The notes under the pieces: generated by a model | Databases searched by the model: none | Told to the model about the DNA's origin: nothing | What the model saw: only the letters and a program-made list of their open reading frames with translations | Translations under genes and position numbers: made by a program | Shown: positions 52,794 to 59,787 of the stretch, piece after piece | Layout of the letters: each line of letters starts with the position of its first letter | Position numbering within the stretch: the first letter of the stretch is position 1 | Assembly (NCBI RefSeq): GCF_014873765.1 | Contig: NZ_JADBGG010000004.1 | Location: forward strand, 1-64,000 | Length of the DNA stretch: 64,000 bases | Source: Desulfomicrobium macestii | Lineage (GTDB): Bacteria; Desulfobacterota; Desulfovibrionia; Desulfovibrionales; Desulfomicrobiaceae | Direction of reading: 5' to 3'

Positions 52794-53366
52794 GTGGGAC
52801 GCAGGAGAAAATGCAGATTTGTGGCCGATGTGCCTGAAGTGACGGTTTTCAAGCCCGTGGGCGTGCCCATGGGGCGGCTGCACGGTGTGGTGATCGGGCT
52901 CGATGGCTTCGAGGCCATGCGGCTGGTGGACGGCGAGGGTATGAGTCAGGCGGACGCAGCCTTACGAATGCAGGTCTCCAGGCCGACGCTGTGCCGCATC
53001 CTGGGAGAGGCCCGGACCCAGACGGCGCGGGCTCTCTCGCGTGGCTGGGTCATACGTATCGATATAGAGGGCGAGCACACCGTGACGGGCGCCGATTTTG
53101 AGGAAACGACTCCGTGTTGTCTGCGTGGCAAGATCTGCGCAAAGGGCGCGGGGCAAATGCAGGGAGAACGATCATGCCAGGACGAACAGGACAAGGCGGC
53201 GGTGGAAGAGGACAGGGCGGACGCGGTCAGGGCGGGGCAGGCCAGGGCGGGCAGGGCGGTGGATGTCGCGGCAGGCGTCCGGGTTGCGGCGCCGGAGGCG
53301 GTCAGGGTGGGGCCGGACAGGGTGGAGCCGGCCAGGGGCGGGTCCGTCGCGACGGATCCTGTCTGA
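52794..53366 (+). CDS. DUF134 helix-turn-helix protein with read-through tail
   Basis: The GTG at 52794 has AAGGAG before it. Residues 1-100 are DUF134: GRRRKCRFVADVPEVTVFKP, EAMRLVDGEGMSQADAALRM and a sigma-factor-like helix-turn-helix (VSRPTLCRILGEART), then CCLRGKICAKGAG. The last ~65 residues are low-complexity Ala/Arg/Asp/Val and lie over the Gly-rich gene at 53174 in another frame; they are probably not conserved. DUF134 proteins are thought to bind DNA and are typical neighbours of NifX/ORP genes. Confidence 0.75.
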   Translation: MGRRRKCRFVADVPEVTVFKPVGVPMGRLHGVVIGLDGFEAMRLVDGEGMSQADAALRMQVSRPTLCRILGEARTQTARALSRGWVIRIDIEGEHTVTGADFEETTPCCLRGKICAKGAGQMQGERSCQDEQDKAAVEEDRADAVRAGQARAGRAVDVAAGVRVAAPEAVRVGPDRVEPARGGSVATDPV

Positions 53367-53422
53367 CCGACGACAAGGCTCCGGCTTCGCCGGGGATTGA
53401 CACCGTGAAATCCGAGGAATAA
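53174..53422 (+). CDS. Small Gly-rich MPG-type protein, DUF5320-like
   Basis: The 82-residue product starts MPGRTGQGGGGRGQGG, continues with Gly-Gln-Gly repeats and two cysteine patches (GCRGRRPGC, GSC), and ends with an acidic tail. A GGGAG lies seven bases before the ATG. It overlaps the 3' part of the DUF134 frame by 193 bases. Similar small MPG proteins accompany NifX-type genes. The Gly-rich composition alone could arise by chance in GC-rich repeats, so confidence is moderate. Confidence 0.55.
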   Translation: MPGRTGQGGGGRGQGGRGQGGAGQGGQGGGCRGRRPGCGAGGGQGGAGQGGAGQGRVRRDGSCLTDDKAPASPGIDTVKSEE

Positions 53423-53450
53423 ATGCTCGTTTGAGCAAAACGGAGGTGCC

Positions 53451-54143
53451 ATGCCACGACCCAGGAAATGCCGTCGCATCGAAGGATGCCCCAAGGCGTC
53501 GTTTTTCAAGCCGCAGGGAATTCCCCTGCGCGAACTGACGGAAGTCTATCTGTCCATGGATGGTTTTGAAGCCCTGCGCCTGTCCGATTACGAAGGGCTT
53601 GGCATGGAGGAAGGCGCCGAGCGCATGCATGTTTCCCGGCACACTTTCGGCCGCATCCTTGGAGATGCCCGTCGCGTCGTGGCCAAGGCGCTGGTGGAAG
53701 GATTGGCTCTGCACATCGCCCATGATGCCCAGATGCCGTGTTTTCAACTGAATCCGGACCGTGTGGCGGCCCGCAAGAAGGAGCTTAGCATGACCAAGAT
53801 AGCCATTACCAGTGAAGGCCCGAATATGACGGATCGCGTTGATCCGCGTTTTGGCCGCGCGGCGGGATTCGTCGTCGTCGATCTTGAGACCATGGAGTCC
53901 ACGTACATCGACAACGGCGGCTCCCAGACCCTGTCCCACGGGGCCGGAATCCAGGCCGCCGAAAACATCATCAATGCCGGAGCCTCGGTGCTTCTGACCG
54001 GCAGTGTCGGCCCCAAGGCTTTTGCGGCGCTGAAGGGCGGCGGTGTCAAGATCGGCCATAACATGAGCGGCGGCACCGTGGCCGATGCGGTGGAGGCATT
54101 CAAGGCCGGCAAGGTTGAATTCACCGACTCTCCAAACAGATAG
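53451..54143 (+). CDS. DUF134-NifX fusion with an internal start
   Basis: The 230-residue protein joins a DUF134 helix-turn-helix domain (1-105; PRPRKCRRIEGCPKASFFKP, MHVSRHTFGRILGDARR) to a NifX/NifB-type domain (114-230; TDRVDPRFGRAAGFVVVD, VLLTGSVGPKAFAALKGGG). At the junction AAGGAG (53778-53783) lies six bases before an in-frame ATG at 53790, so a free NifX-type protein could also be made. A small inverted repeat TGCTC-GTTT-GAGCA (53424-53437) precedes the gene. The design suggests that a cofactor-binding module controls the DNA-binding half. Confidence 0.85.
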   Translation: MPRPRKCRRIEGCPKASFFKPQGIPLRELTEVYLSMDGFEALRLSDYEGLGMEEGAERMHVSRHTFGRILGDARRVVAKALVEGLALHIAHDAQMPCFQLNPDRVAARKKELSMTKIAITSEGPNMTDRVDPRFGRAAGFVVVDLETMESTYIDNGGSQTLSHGAGIQAAENIINAGASVLLTGSVGPKAFAALKGGGVKIGHNMSGGTVADAVEAFKAGKVEFTDSPNR

Positions 54144-54152
54144 GGTGCCATC

Positions 54153-55022
54153 ATGATCGTTTCGGTTGCCAGCGGAAAGGGCGGGACGGGCAAGACCACG
54201 GTCACGGCCTCTCTGGCCGTTTCCTGGTCCCGGCCTCTCATGGCCGTTGATCTGGATGTGGAAGAACCAAATCTTCACCTGTTCTTGAAACCGGAAGTCA
54301 CGGACACCGACGTCGTGACCATCGAAGTGCCCGAAGTGGACGAGAGCAAGTGCACGCATTGCCGCAAGTGCGCCGAGCTGTGCCAGTTCAAGGCCATCGC
54401 GGTCATGGGCAAGGCCATCATGACCTTTCCGGAGATGTGCCATGGTTGCGGCGGATGCATGGCCATCTGTCCCGAAGGCGCCATCGGCACGGGAACTCGC
54501 GAGCTTGGCGTCATGGAACGCGGTGTTGCCCGGGGCGCGTTGCCGTGCCTGACCGGGCGGCTGCGCGTCGGCGAGGCCATGAGCCCCCCGCTCATGCGGC
54601 ACGTGCGTTCATGCATGAGGGCAGAGAGCGAGGAGCGGTCCCTGGACGTGCTCGTCGACGCCCCTCCCGGCGTGAGTTGCCCGGCCATGAGCGCCGTTGC
54701 CGACAGCGATGTCATCGTGCTGGTCACCGAGCCCACGCCGTTCGGCTTTCATGATTTCAAATTGGCCTTCGAGGCGTTTTCCCCCTACGGCAAGCCCATC
54801 GCCGTGGTCATTAACCGGGCTGGTCTGGGAGACAAGCGTGTCTACGAATTCTGCACGGCCCAAAACCTGCCTATCCTGGCCGAAATTCCCTACCGCCGCG
54901 ACATCGCGGAGCATTACTCCAAAGGGATGATCCTGGCCGAAATGGATGAGGGCTTGGGCGAACTGTTTGTCAAGCTGGGCCAGGACTTGCGGCGTATGGC
55001 CAAGGAGGCCCGAAATGCGTGA
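54153..55022 (+). CDS. MinD/ParA-type ATPase with a 2[4Fe-4S] ferredoxin insert
   Basis: The 289-residue protein has a deviant Walker A (SGKGGTGKTT) and LDVEEPNLH, then an inserted ferredoxin domain (CTHCRKCAELC, CHGCGGCMAICP, about 65-115), and the ATPase continues (VDAPPGVSCP). It matches one of the two ORP-complex ATPases of D. vulgaris (DVU2103/2104). They are thought to help build or handle the Mo-Cu or Fe-S centre. It overlaps its paralogue at 55015 by eight bases. Confidence 0.88.
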   Translation: MIVSVASGKGGTGKTTVTASLAVSWSRPLMAVDLDVEEPNLHLFLKPEVTDTDVVTIEVPEVDESKCTHCRKCAELCQFKAIAVMGKAIMTFPEMCHGCGGCMAICPEGAIGTGTRELGVMERGVARGALPCLTGRLRVGEAMSPPLMRHVRSCMRAESEERSLDVLVDAPPGVSCPAMSAVADSDVIVLVTEPTPFGFHDFKLAFEAFSPYGKPIAVVINRAGLGDKRVYEFCTAQNLPILAEIPYRRDIAEHYSKGMILAEMDEGLGELFVKLGQDLRRMAKEARNA

Positions 55023-55887
55023 GGTAGTTGTGATCAGCGGCAAGGGCGGCACCGGCAAGACCTCTCTGACTGCCGCGTTCGCCCATTTGGCCGAGAGCAA
55101 GGTGATCTGCGACCTGGACGTGGACGCGCCGGATCTGCATCTTCTGCTGGATCCCGCCGTCGTTCGCGACGAGGCCTTCATTTCCGGGCACGAGGCTATC
55201 ATCGATCCGGAAAAGTGCTCGGGCTGTGGCCTGTGCGCATCCATGTGCCGGTACGATGCCATCGATCAGGACGGTGACGTGTACCGCATCGCCCCGCTGC
55301 GTTGCGAGGGCTGCAAGGTCTGCGTGGCTTTCTGCCCGGAGCAGGCCATAGATTTCCCCCCCCGTCACTGCGGGCAGCATTACATGAGCGAGACCCGTTT
55401 CGGTCCGATGGTGCATGCGCAGCTTTTCCCAGGGCAGGAGAATTCGGGGCTTCTGGTTTCGCGCCTGAAGAAAGAGGCCCGCGTCCTCGCCGAAGAGCGC
55501 GGCCTTGAGCTCATCCTGTGCGACGGCGCGCCAGGCATCGGTTGTCCGGTCATCGCTTCCCTTTCACAGACGGATCTGGCCGTGGTCGTGACCGAACCAA
55601 CTCCATCGGGAGTGCACGATCTGGAGCGGGTGGCCAGCCTGTGCGATCATTTCCGCACCAGGGTCGCGGTCGTGGTCAACAAGCATGACCTCAATCCAGA
55701 GCAAACAAGTCGAATTGGTGCGCTGTGCAAGGAAAAGGGCTACACACTGGCTGCGCTGCTGCCTCATGACACGGCGGTCACCGAGGCCATGGTCCGGCGG
55801 CAGGCCATTACCGAGGGCGAAGACAGTGCCATCGCCACGCAGGTCCGGCAGGCGTGGCGGACCATCACGGATCTTTTGCATTCATAA
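55015..55887 (+). CDS. Second MinD/ParA-type ATPase with a ferredoxin insert
   Basis: The ATG at 55015 overlaps the previous stop and gives 290 residues, paralogous to the neighbour. Walker A is SGKGGTGKTS, LDVDAPDLH follows, and the ferredoxin motifs are CSGCGLCASMC and CEGCKVCVAFCP. As in the D. vulgaris ORP operon the two probably form a heterodimer. It is followed 27 bases later by the ORP-like gene. Confidence 0.88.
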   Translation: MREVVVISGKGGTGKTSLTAAFAHLAESKVICDLDVDAPDLHLLLDPAVVRDEAFISGHEAIIDPEKCSGCGLCASMCRYDAIDQDGDVYRIAPLRCEGCKVCVAFCPEQAIDFPPRHCGQHYMSETRFGPMVHAQLFPGQENSGLLVSRLKKEARVLAEERGLELILCDGAPGIGCPVIASLSQTDLAVVVTEPTPSGVHDLERVASLCDHFRTRVAVVVNKHDLNPEQTSRIGALCKEKGYTLAALLPHDTAVTEAMVRRQAITEGEDSAIATQVRQAWRTITDLLHS

Positions 55888-55914
55888 GTTTATCGAACAA
55901 GGAGAAACACGTTC

Positions 55915-56292
55915 ATGGAAAAAGTAAGAATTGCAGTCCCTTCGGCGCTCCCGGGCGGACTTGAAGCAGAAGTCGGCGCCCATTTCGGGCATTGCGACCT
56001 GTACACCATCATCGACGTAGAGGGCGGTTCCGTGGCTCAGGTCAGCACCCTCCCCAACGTCCCCCATGCCCAGGGCGGCTGCATGGCCCCCGTCAATCAT
56101 CTGGCCAGCAACGGGGTAAACCTGCTCATTGCCGGCGGCATGGGCATGCGTCCGCTTATGGGTTTCAACCAGGTCGGCATCCAGGTTTTTTACGGCGCCG
56201 GCGCACCGAGTGTCGGAACGGCCGTGGATGCGCTCCTGAAGGGCGCGCTGGTGCCCTTCACCCAGGAATACACCTGCGGCGGCGGTCAATAG
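55915..56292 (+). CDS. Orange-protein-like NifX-family protein
   Basis: The 125-residue protein is a stand-alone dinitrogenase cofactor domain (VRIAVPSALPGGLEAEVGAH, FGHCDLYTIIDV, GVNLLIAGGMGMRPLMGFNQ, ending TCGGGQ). Next to the two ferredoxin-MinD ATPases it is the best candidate in this window for the ORP subunit, whose homologue in Desulfovibrio holds a S2MoS2CuS2MoS2 cluster. The cluster itself is not covalently held, so no ligand set can be read from the sequence. Confidence 0.82.
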   Translation: MEKVRIAVPSALPGGLEAEVGAHFGHCDLYTIIDVEGGSVAQVSTLPNVPHAQGGCMAPVNHLASNGVNLLIAGGMGMRPLMGFNQVGIQVFYGAGAPSVGTAVDALLKGALVPFTQEYTCGGGQ

Positions 56293-56368
56293 CCATCCTC
56301 CTGGCCGGACGATTTCGCCGTTGGAGACCGTTCGGCCTTTTTTTCAAGCATCTTTGAAGGAGATCGAC

Positions 56369-56728
56369 ATGCAGGTGGTCATTGTCACCGATCGGAACGA
56401 AGCCCTGCACGACTTCGCACAGGGCCTGGGGGGCGATGTCGAGTGGGCGAACAGCACGGAAGATGTACTGAACCGTGCACAGACCCCGCCCTGGCAGCTT
56501 GTCGTGGTCGATGCCATGACGCCCGGGATGGACTACAAGGCCTTTGTGATGGATTTGCTGCGCGTCAACGCCATGCTCAACACCGTGGTCATCACGGACA
56601 TGAGCGAGGAAGATTTTCACGAGGACAGCGAAGGACTCGGAGTGCTTTGCGCCGTGCCCGGGAACCCGAAGTGGGATGACGGGGCCAAGGCCATGAATCT
56701 GCTTTGCGTGCTTTACGGAATGGGCTGA
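56369..56728 (+). CDS. Receiver-like protein of the ORP cluster
   Basis: AAGGAG selects the ATG at 56369 (119 residues). The fold pattern is receiver-like (VVIVTDRNEALHDFAQGLGG; LVVVDAMTPGMDYKAFVMDL; VVITDMSEEDF), with the central Asp in VVVDAM. The first acidic pair is only a single Asp (VTDRN), and the C-terminal Lys position is uncertain. It may be a pseudo-receiver. It is the last gene before the terminator at 56751. Confidence 0.65.
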   Translation: MQVVIVTDRNEALHDFAQGLGGDVEWANSTEDVLNRAQTPPWQLVVVDAMTPGMDYKAFVMDLLRVNAMLNTVVITDMSEEDFHEDSEGLGVLCAVPGNPKWDDGAKAMNLLCVLYGMG

Positions 56729-56750
56729 AAAAGGCCGGATGAAAACTTGA

Positions 56751-56785
56751 AGGGGGAGTGCGGGCAATCGCGCTCCCCCTTTTTC
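56751..56785 (+). terminator. Intrinsic terminator of the second ORP-like cluster
   Basis: A 12-bp stem AGGGGGAGTGCG/CGCGCTCCCCCT (one G-T pair) with loop GGCAAT is followed by TTTTT. It lies between convergent genes; on the minus strand the T content after the stem is weaker, so it mainly serves the plus-strand cluster. Confidence 0.88.
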
Positions 56786-56789
56786 GTGT

Positions 56790-57215
56790 CTAGTTGTACT
56801 CGTTCATGGCCGCGTCGGCGTAGGTGTCTTCGAGCACTTTGCGCAGACGGAAGGCGCCTTCGATCATGGGGGCGAGCTTGGGCAGGCCGTCGATCTTGTC
56901 GACATAGCTGAAGGCGCCCATGACTTCGGCCAGGCGGCGGGTCTCTTCGCTGCCGTGACCGGTGAAGAGGACGACCTGGATCTTGGAGTTGATGGCCTTT
57001 ATCTGTTTGAGGGTTTCGATGCCGTCGATGCCGGGCATCTCGATGTCGAGAACCACGACATCGTAGCTTTTCTTCTTGACCATCTCCAGGGCGTCGTCAC
57101 CTGTGTGGGCCACATCCGGAGACACGCCATACAGGATATTCAGGCGATCGGCGAGAATGCGGCAGAGATCCTTCTCGTCGTCCACGATCAGAAGCTTCAT
57201 CTTGTTCATGTTCAT
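56790..57215 (-). CDS. Stand-alone receiver protein 1
   Basis: The 141-residue protein is a receiver (LLIVDDEKDLCRIL, acceptor Asp in VVVLDIEMPGIDG, Thr in LFTGHGSEE, Lys in YVDKIDG) with a short helical tail. The Met at 57215 is very close to AGGAGG; the Met at 57209 is better spaced and may be the true start. It is the last gene of the long minus-strand signalling operon and overlaps the gene upstream by four bases. Confidence 0.85.
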   Translation of the reverse strand: MNMNKMKLLIVDDEKDLCRILADRLNILYGVSPDVAHTGDDALEMVKKKSYDVVVLDIEMPGIDGIETLKQIKAINSKIQVVLFTGHGSEETRRLAEVMGAFSYVDKIDGLPKLAPMIEGAFRLRKVLEDTYADAAMNEYN

Positions 57216-58360
57216 TCCTCCTTGGCAGATGCCGGTTCTTCCGGCCCGTTATGTTCGTTGTGTGCATGCACGGCCATGGGCACCGTTATGGTGAAGGTTG
57301 AGCCATGCCCAGGTGTGCTGCGCACGGATATGCTCCCTCCCATGGCCTCGATGATGCCGTGACAAATAGCCAGCCCCAGTCCAATCCCCTTGCCCACCTC
57401 CTTGGTGGAGAAAAAGGGTTCGAAAATTCGTGTCAGCAGATGCTCTTCCATGCCGCAGCCCGAATCCTGGACCGAAATCCGCAGCCGGGCGTCTTCGATG
57501 CTGCCCTGCAAACGCAGCAGGCGCTCCTTGGCGGGCGTTGATTCGAGCGCGTCCAGGGCATTGTCGACGAGGTTGCCCAGGACCTGGTTCCACTCCGAAT
57601 CCGGCAGGCGGATTCCTTGCAGCGGTTCCGGCCAGAGCTGCTCGACCCTTGCGCCCATCTGCTCGATCCGGTTCCGGCGTGCATCGAGAACATCCTGCGC
57701 CAGTTCAGGGAGACTTGCGGTCGTTCCCTTAGCGTCCAAGGCGCACCTCAAGGTCAGCAGCTTGGAGGTGATGGCCTTGCAACGCAGGCCCTGGCGCCGG
57801 ATCAGGTCTATGGATTCGAGAATCTGCTCTCGGCTGTTGTTCTCAAGAACCACGTCATCCAGGATTTCTTCGATCCATCCCGCCTCATTGAGCACGACCT
57901 GTAACGGGTTGTTGATCTCGTGGGCCACGCCCGTGGCCAGCTCCCCCATGGCGGCCAGCTTGGCCGTTTCGGCCATGCGCTGCCTGGACATGTTTTCCAT
58001 CCGCCGTCCTTCGGCTTCCCCGATGGCCGCAACCAGGACGTTTATGTCCGCCGGCTTGGTCAGGTAATCCCTGGCGCCGCCTTTCATGCCGGCCACAGCC
58101 GTGCCCAGGGTGGTGTCGGCCGTGAGCAGGATCACTTCCGGAGCAGGTTTTTCGGCCCGCAGGGCGTCCATGGTTTCAAGTCCGCTCATGCCCGGCATGG
58201 TGATGTCGAGGACCACGACCTCCGGTGCAAAGACCTTCGCGACCGCCAAGGCTCCCTGCCCGTCATACGCTGTCCGGACCTCCATGCCGCGCGTGCGCAG
58301 CCGCTCGGAGAGCAGGTCCGTGAAATCGCGTTCGTCGTCAACGACCAGGACTCGTACCAT
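57212..58360 (-). CDS. Hybrid protein: receiver followed by histidine kinase
   Basis: The 382-residue protein has an N-terminal receiver (VLVVDDERDFTDLL, acceptor in VVVLDITMPGMSG, Lys in DYLTKPADI; 1-120) and a C-terminal kinase (GELATGVAHEINNPLQVVLN, acceptor His near 147; NALDALES, VQDSGCGME, GIGLGLAICHG). The order, receiver before kinase, suggests a kinase controlled by an upstream phosphorelay. It has no sensor or membrane domain. The next gene is six bases away. Confidence 0.9.
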   Translation of the reverse strand: MVRVLVVDDERDFTDLLSERLRTRGMEVRTAYDGQGALAVAKVFAPEVVVLDITMPGMSGLETMDALRAEKPAPEVILLTADTTLGTAVAGMKGGARDYLTKPADINVLVAAIGEAEGRRMENMSRQRMAETAKLAAMGELATGVAHEINNPLQVVLNEAGWIEEILDDVVLENNSREQILESIDLIRRQGLRCKAITSKLLTLRCALDAKGTTASLPELAQDVLDARRNRIEQMGARVEQLWPEPLQGIRLPDSEWNQVLGNLVDNALDALESTPAKERLLRLQGSIEDARLRISVQDSGCGMEEHLLTRIFEPFFSTKEVGKGIGLGLAICHGIIEAMGGSISVRSTPGHGSTFTITVPMAVHAHNEHNGPEEPASAKEE

Positions 58361-58366
58361 ATCGAT

Positions 58367-58750
58367 TTACCGCTGGGGATGTTGGTTGCCTTGGGTCACG
58401 GTACGGACACTCTCTATCAACGTGTTGATATCAAGAGGTTTTTTGTGATACATCGCCGCCCCTAGATGGACGCAGGTCTCAAAGTCCATGTCCGAGCCAT
58501 GCCCGCTGAGCATGATCACGGGGAGGCCGGGCCACTGCTTGCGGATGCGGCGCAACACCTCCACGCCGCTGATTCCCGGCATGCGCAGGTCGAGCACGAT
58601 CACGTCGGGCGGATCCTCGGCGATCATGTCCAGTCCGCTTTGACCGTCAAGGGCCACCTTGGCCGAGAATCCGCGCATCTCAAGCCGCTCTTGCAGCGTG
58701 GTCACGAAAGCTTCTTCGTCATCAATGAGCAAAATGCTGGGTTCGTCCAT
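58367..58750 (-). CDS. Stand-alone receiver protein 2
   Basis: The 127-residue receiver has the acidic pocket ILLIDDEEAFVT, acceptor in VIVLDLRMPGISG, Ser in MLSGHGSDMD and Lys in YHKKPLDI. No output domain is present. It lies between the ChpT-like gene (23 bases away) and the hybrid kinase (six bases). Confidence 0.88.
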   Translation of the reverse strand: MDEPSILLIDDEEAFVTTLQERLEMRGFSAKVALDGQSGLDMIAEDPPDVIVLDLRMPGISGVEVLRRIRKQWPGLPVIMLSGHGSDMDFETCVHLGAAMYHKKPLDINTLIESVRTVTQGNQHPQR

Positions 58751-58773
58751 GTGCTCCTACCGCGATTGTGATC

Positions 58774-59400
58774 TCAAGACTGAACGGGAAAAAAGAGCCG
58801 CAGCGAACTGCCGTCCCACTCCACTCGACCCGGCGCAAGCATCGCCCCCAAGGCGGCGACTCCGTCCGGGTCGGGACTCACCCCGTCCGGGGGATAAATG
58901 GTCAGGACATGAAAATCTGCTCCGCCTTCAAGGCCGACACGCAGCACGCCTTCTTTGGTGCCCGTACCCACTGCCCACTGCAGCGCCCTGTAACCGCTCA
59001 TGAGCACCTGCAGGGCGCCCATGGAAACGGGCAAGGCGTTGGGCGGGGCCGTGAGGGTCAGGGCCGCGCCTTTCAAACGTACGTAACGATCGGCCAGTTG
59101 GGACAGTGTCTTGGAGTAGGCGGTCAGGTCGCAGCATTCGAGCAGATCCGCGTCCGGCGTATGGGCCAGCCGGCTGGTGGCGTCCAGCAACCCCTTGCCA
59201 CGGTCCACCTGGAAGGTGATGTTCTCAAGGGTGCGCTCCATGTTGGGCTTGTGCTTGAAATCGACCCTGGAGTTGACTTTGAGGATGTCACCCATGAGGC
59301 CCGCCGATTCCCGGATGATGGCCAGAATGTTCTGCATTTCGTGCATGTTCTGAGCCGTGACAGCACCCATGAAACGCGCTTCTTTCGGGATTTCAGACAT
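58774..59400 (-). CDS. Kinase-like protein without catalytic boxes (ChpT-like candidate)
   Basis: The 208-residue protein begins with a DHp-like helix containing a candidate acceptor His (NMHEMQNILAIIRESAGLM, near residue 20). The C-terminal half has the strand pattern of an ATPase domain (VSMGALQVLMSGYRALQWAV; VEWDGSSLRLFFPV) but no visible N, G1 or G2 box. This layout recalls ChpT, the histidine phosphotransferase of alphaproteobacteria. It overlaps receiver protein 3 by eight bases. Alternatively it is a degenerate kinase. Confidence 0.6.
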   Translation of the reverse strand: MSEIPKEARFMGAVTAQNMHEMQNILAIIRESAGLMGDILKVNSRVDFKHKPNMERTLENITFQVDRGKGLLDATSRLAHTPDADLLECCDLTAYSKTLSQLADRYVRLKGAALTLTAPPNALPVSMGALQVLMSGYRALQWAVGTGTKEGVLRVGLEGGADFHVLTIYPPDGVSPDPDGVAALGAMLAPGRVEWDGSSLRLFFPVQS

Positions 59401-59785
59401 GTTGAATTCCTTCCGGCGGATTGATGGCCTCGTTGATGGTTCGGATCAGTTCTTCGAGATCAAGGGGTTTTGTCAGATAGGCAAAGGCGCCGTGGCGCAT
59501 GCCATCGATGCCGTCACGCGTCTTGCCCTGCCCGGTAAGCAGGATGACCTGGACCGTCGGGTGCTCGCTTTTGACCTTCTGCAGTACTTCGATTCCCTTC
59601 ATTCCCGGCATCATGACGTCCAGCACGATCACCTGCGGCACATTGTCGGCCACGGCTTTGAGGGCCGATTCTCCGTCATGGACAACGCGGGCGTTGACCC
59701 CTCTGAGTTCCAGACGTTCGGCCAGGGTGACGATGAAATCGACTTCATCGTCCACCAACAGGATGTTCCATGTGTTCATATCCAT
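59393..59785 (-). CDS. Stand-alone receiver protein 3
   Basis: The ATG at 59785 gives 130 residues; longer frames run into the kinase gene in another frame. The receiver has ILLVDDEVDFIVTL, acceptor in VIVLDVMMPGMKG, Thr in LLTGQGKT and Lys in AYLTKPLDL. It follows the Cache kinase by two bases, so it is its most likely direct partner. Confidence 0.88.
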   Translation of the reverse strand: MDMNTWNILLVDDEVDFIVTLAERLELRGVNARVVHDGESALKAVADNVPQVIVLDVMMPGMKGIEVLQKVKSEHPTVQVILLTGQGKTRDGIDGMRHGAFAYLTKPLDLEELIRTINEAINPPEGIQHV

Positions 59786-59787
59786 GA

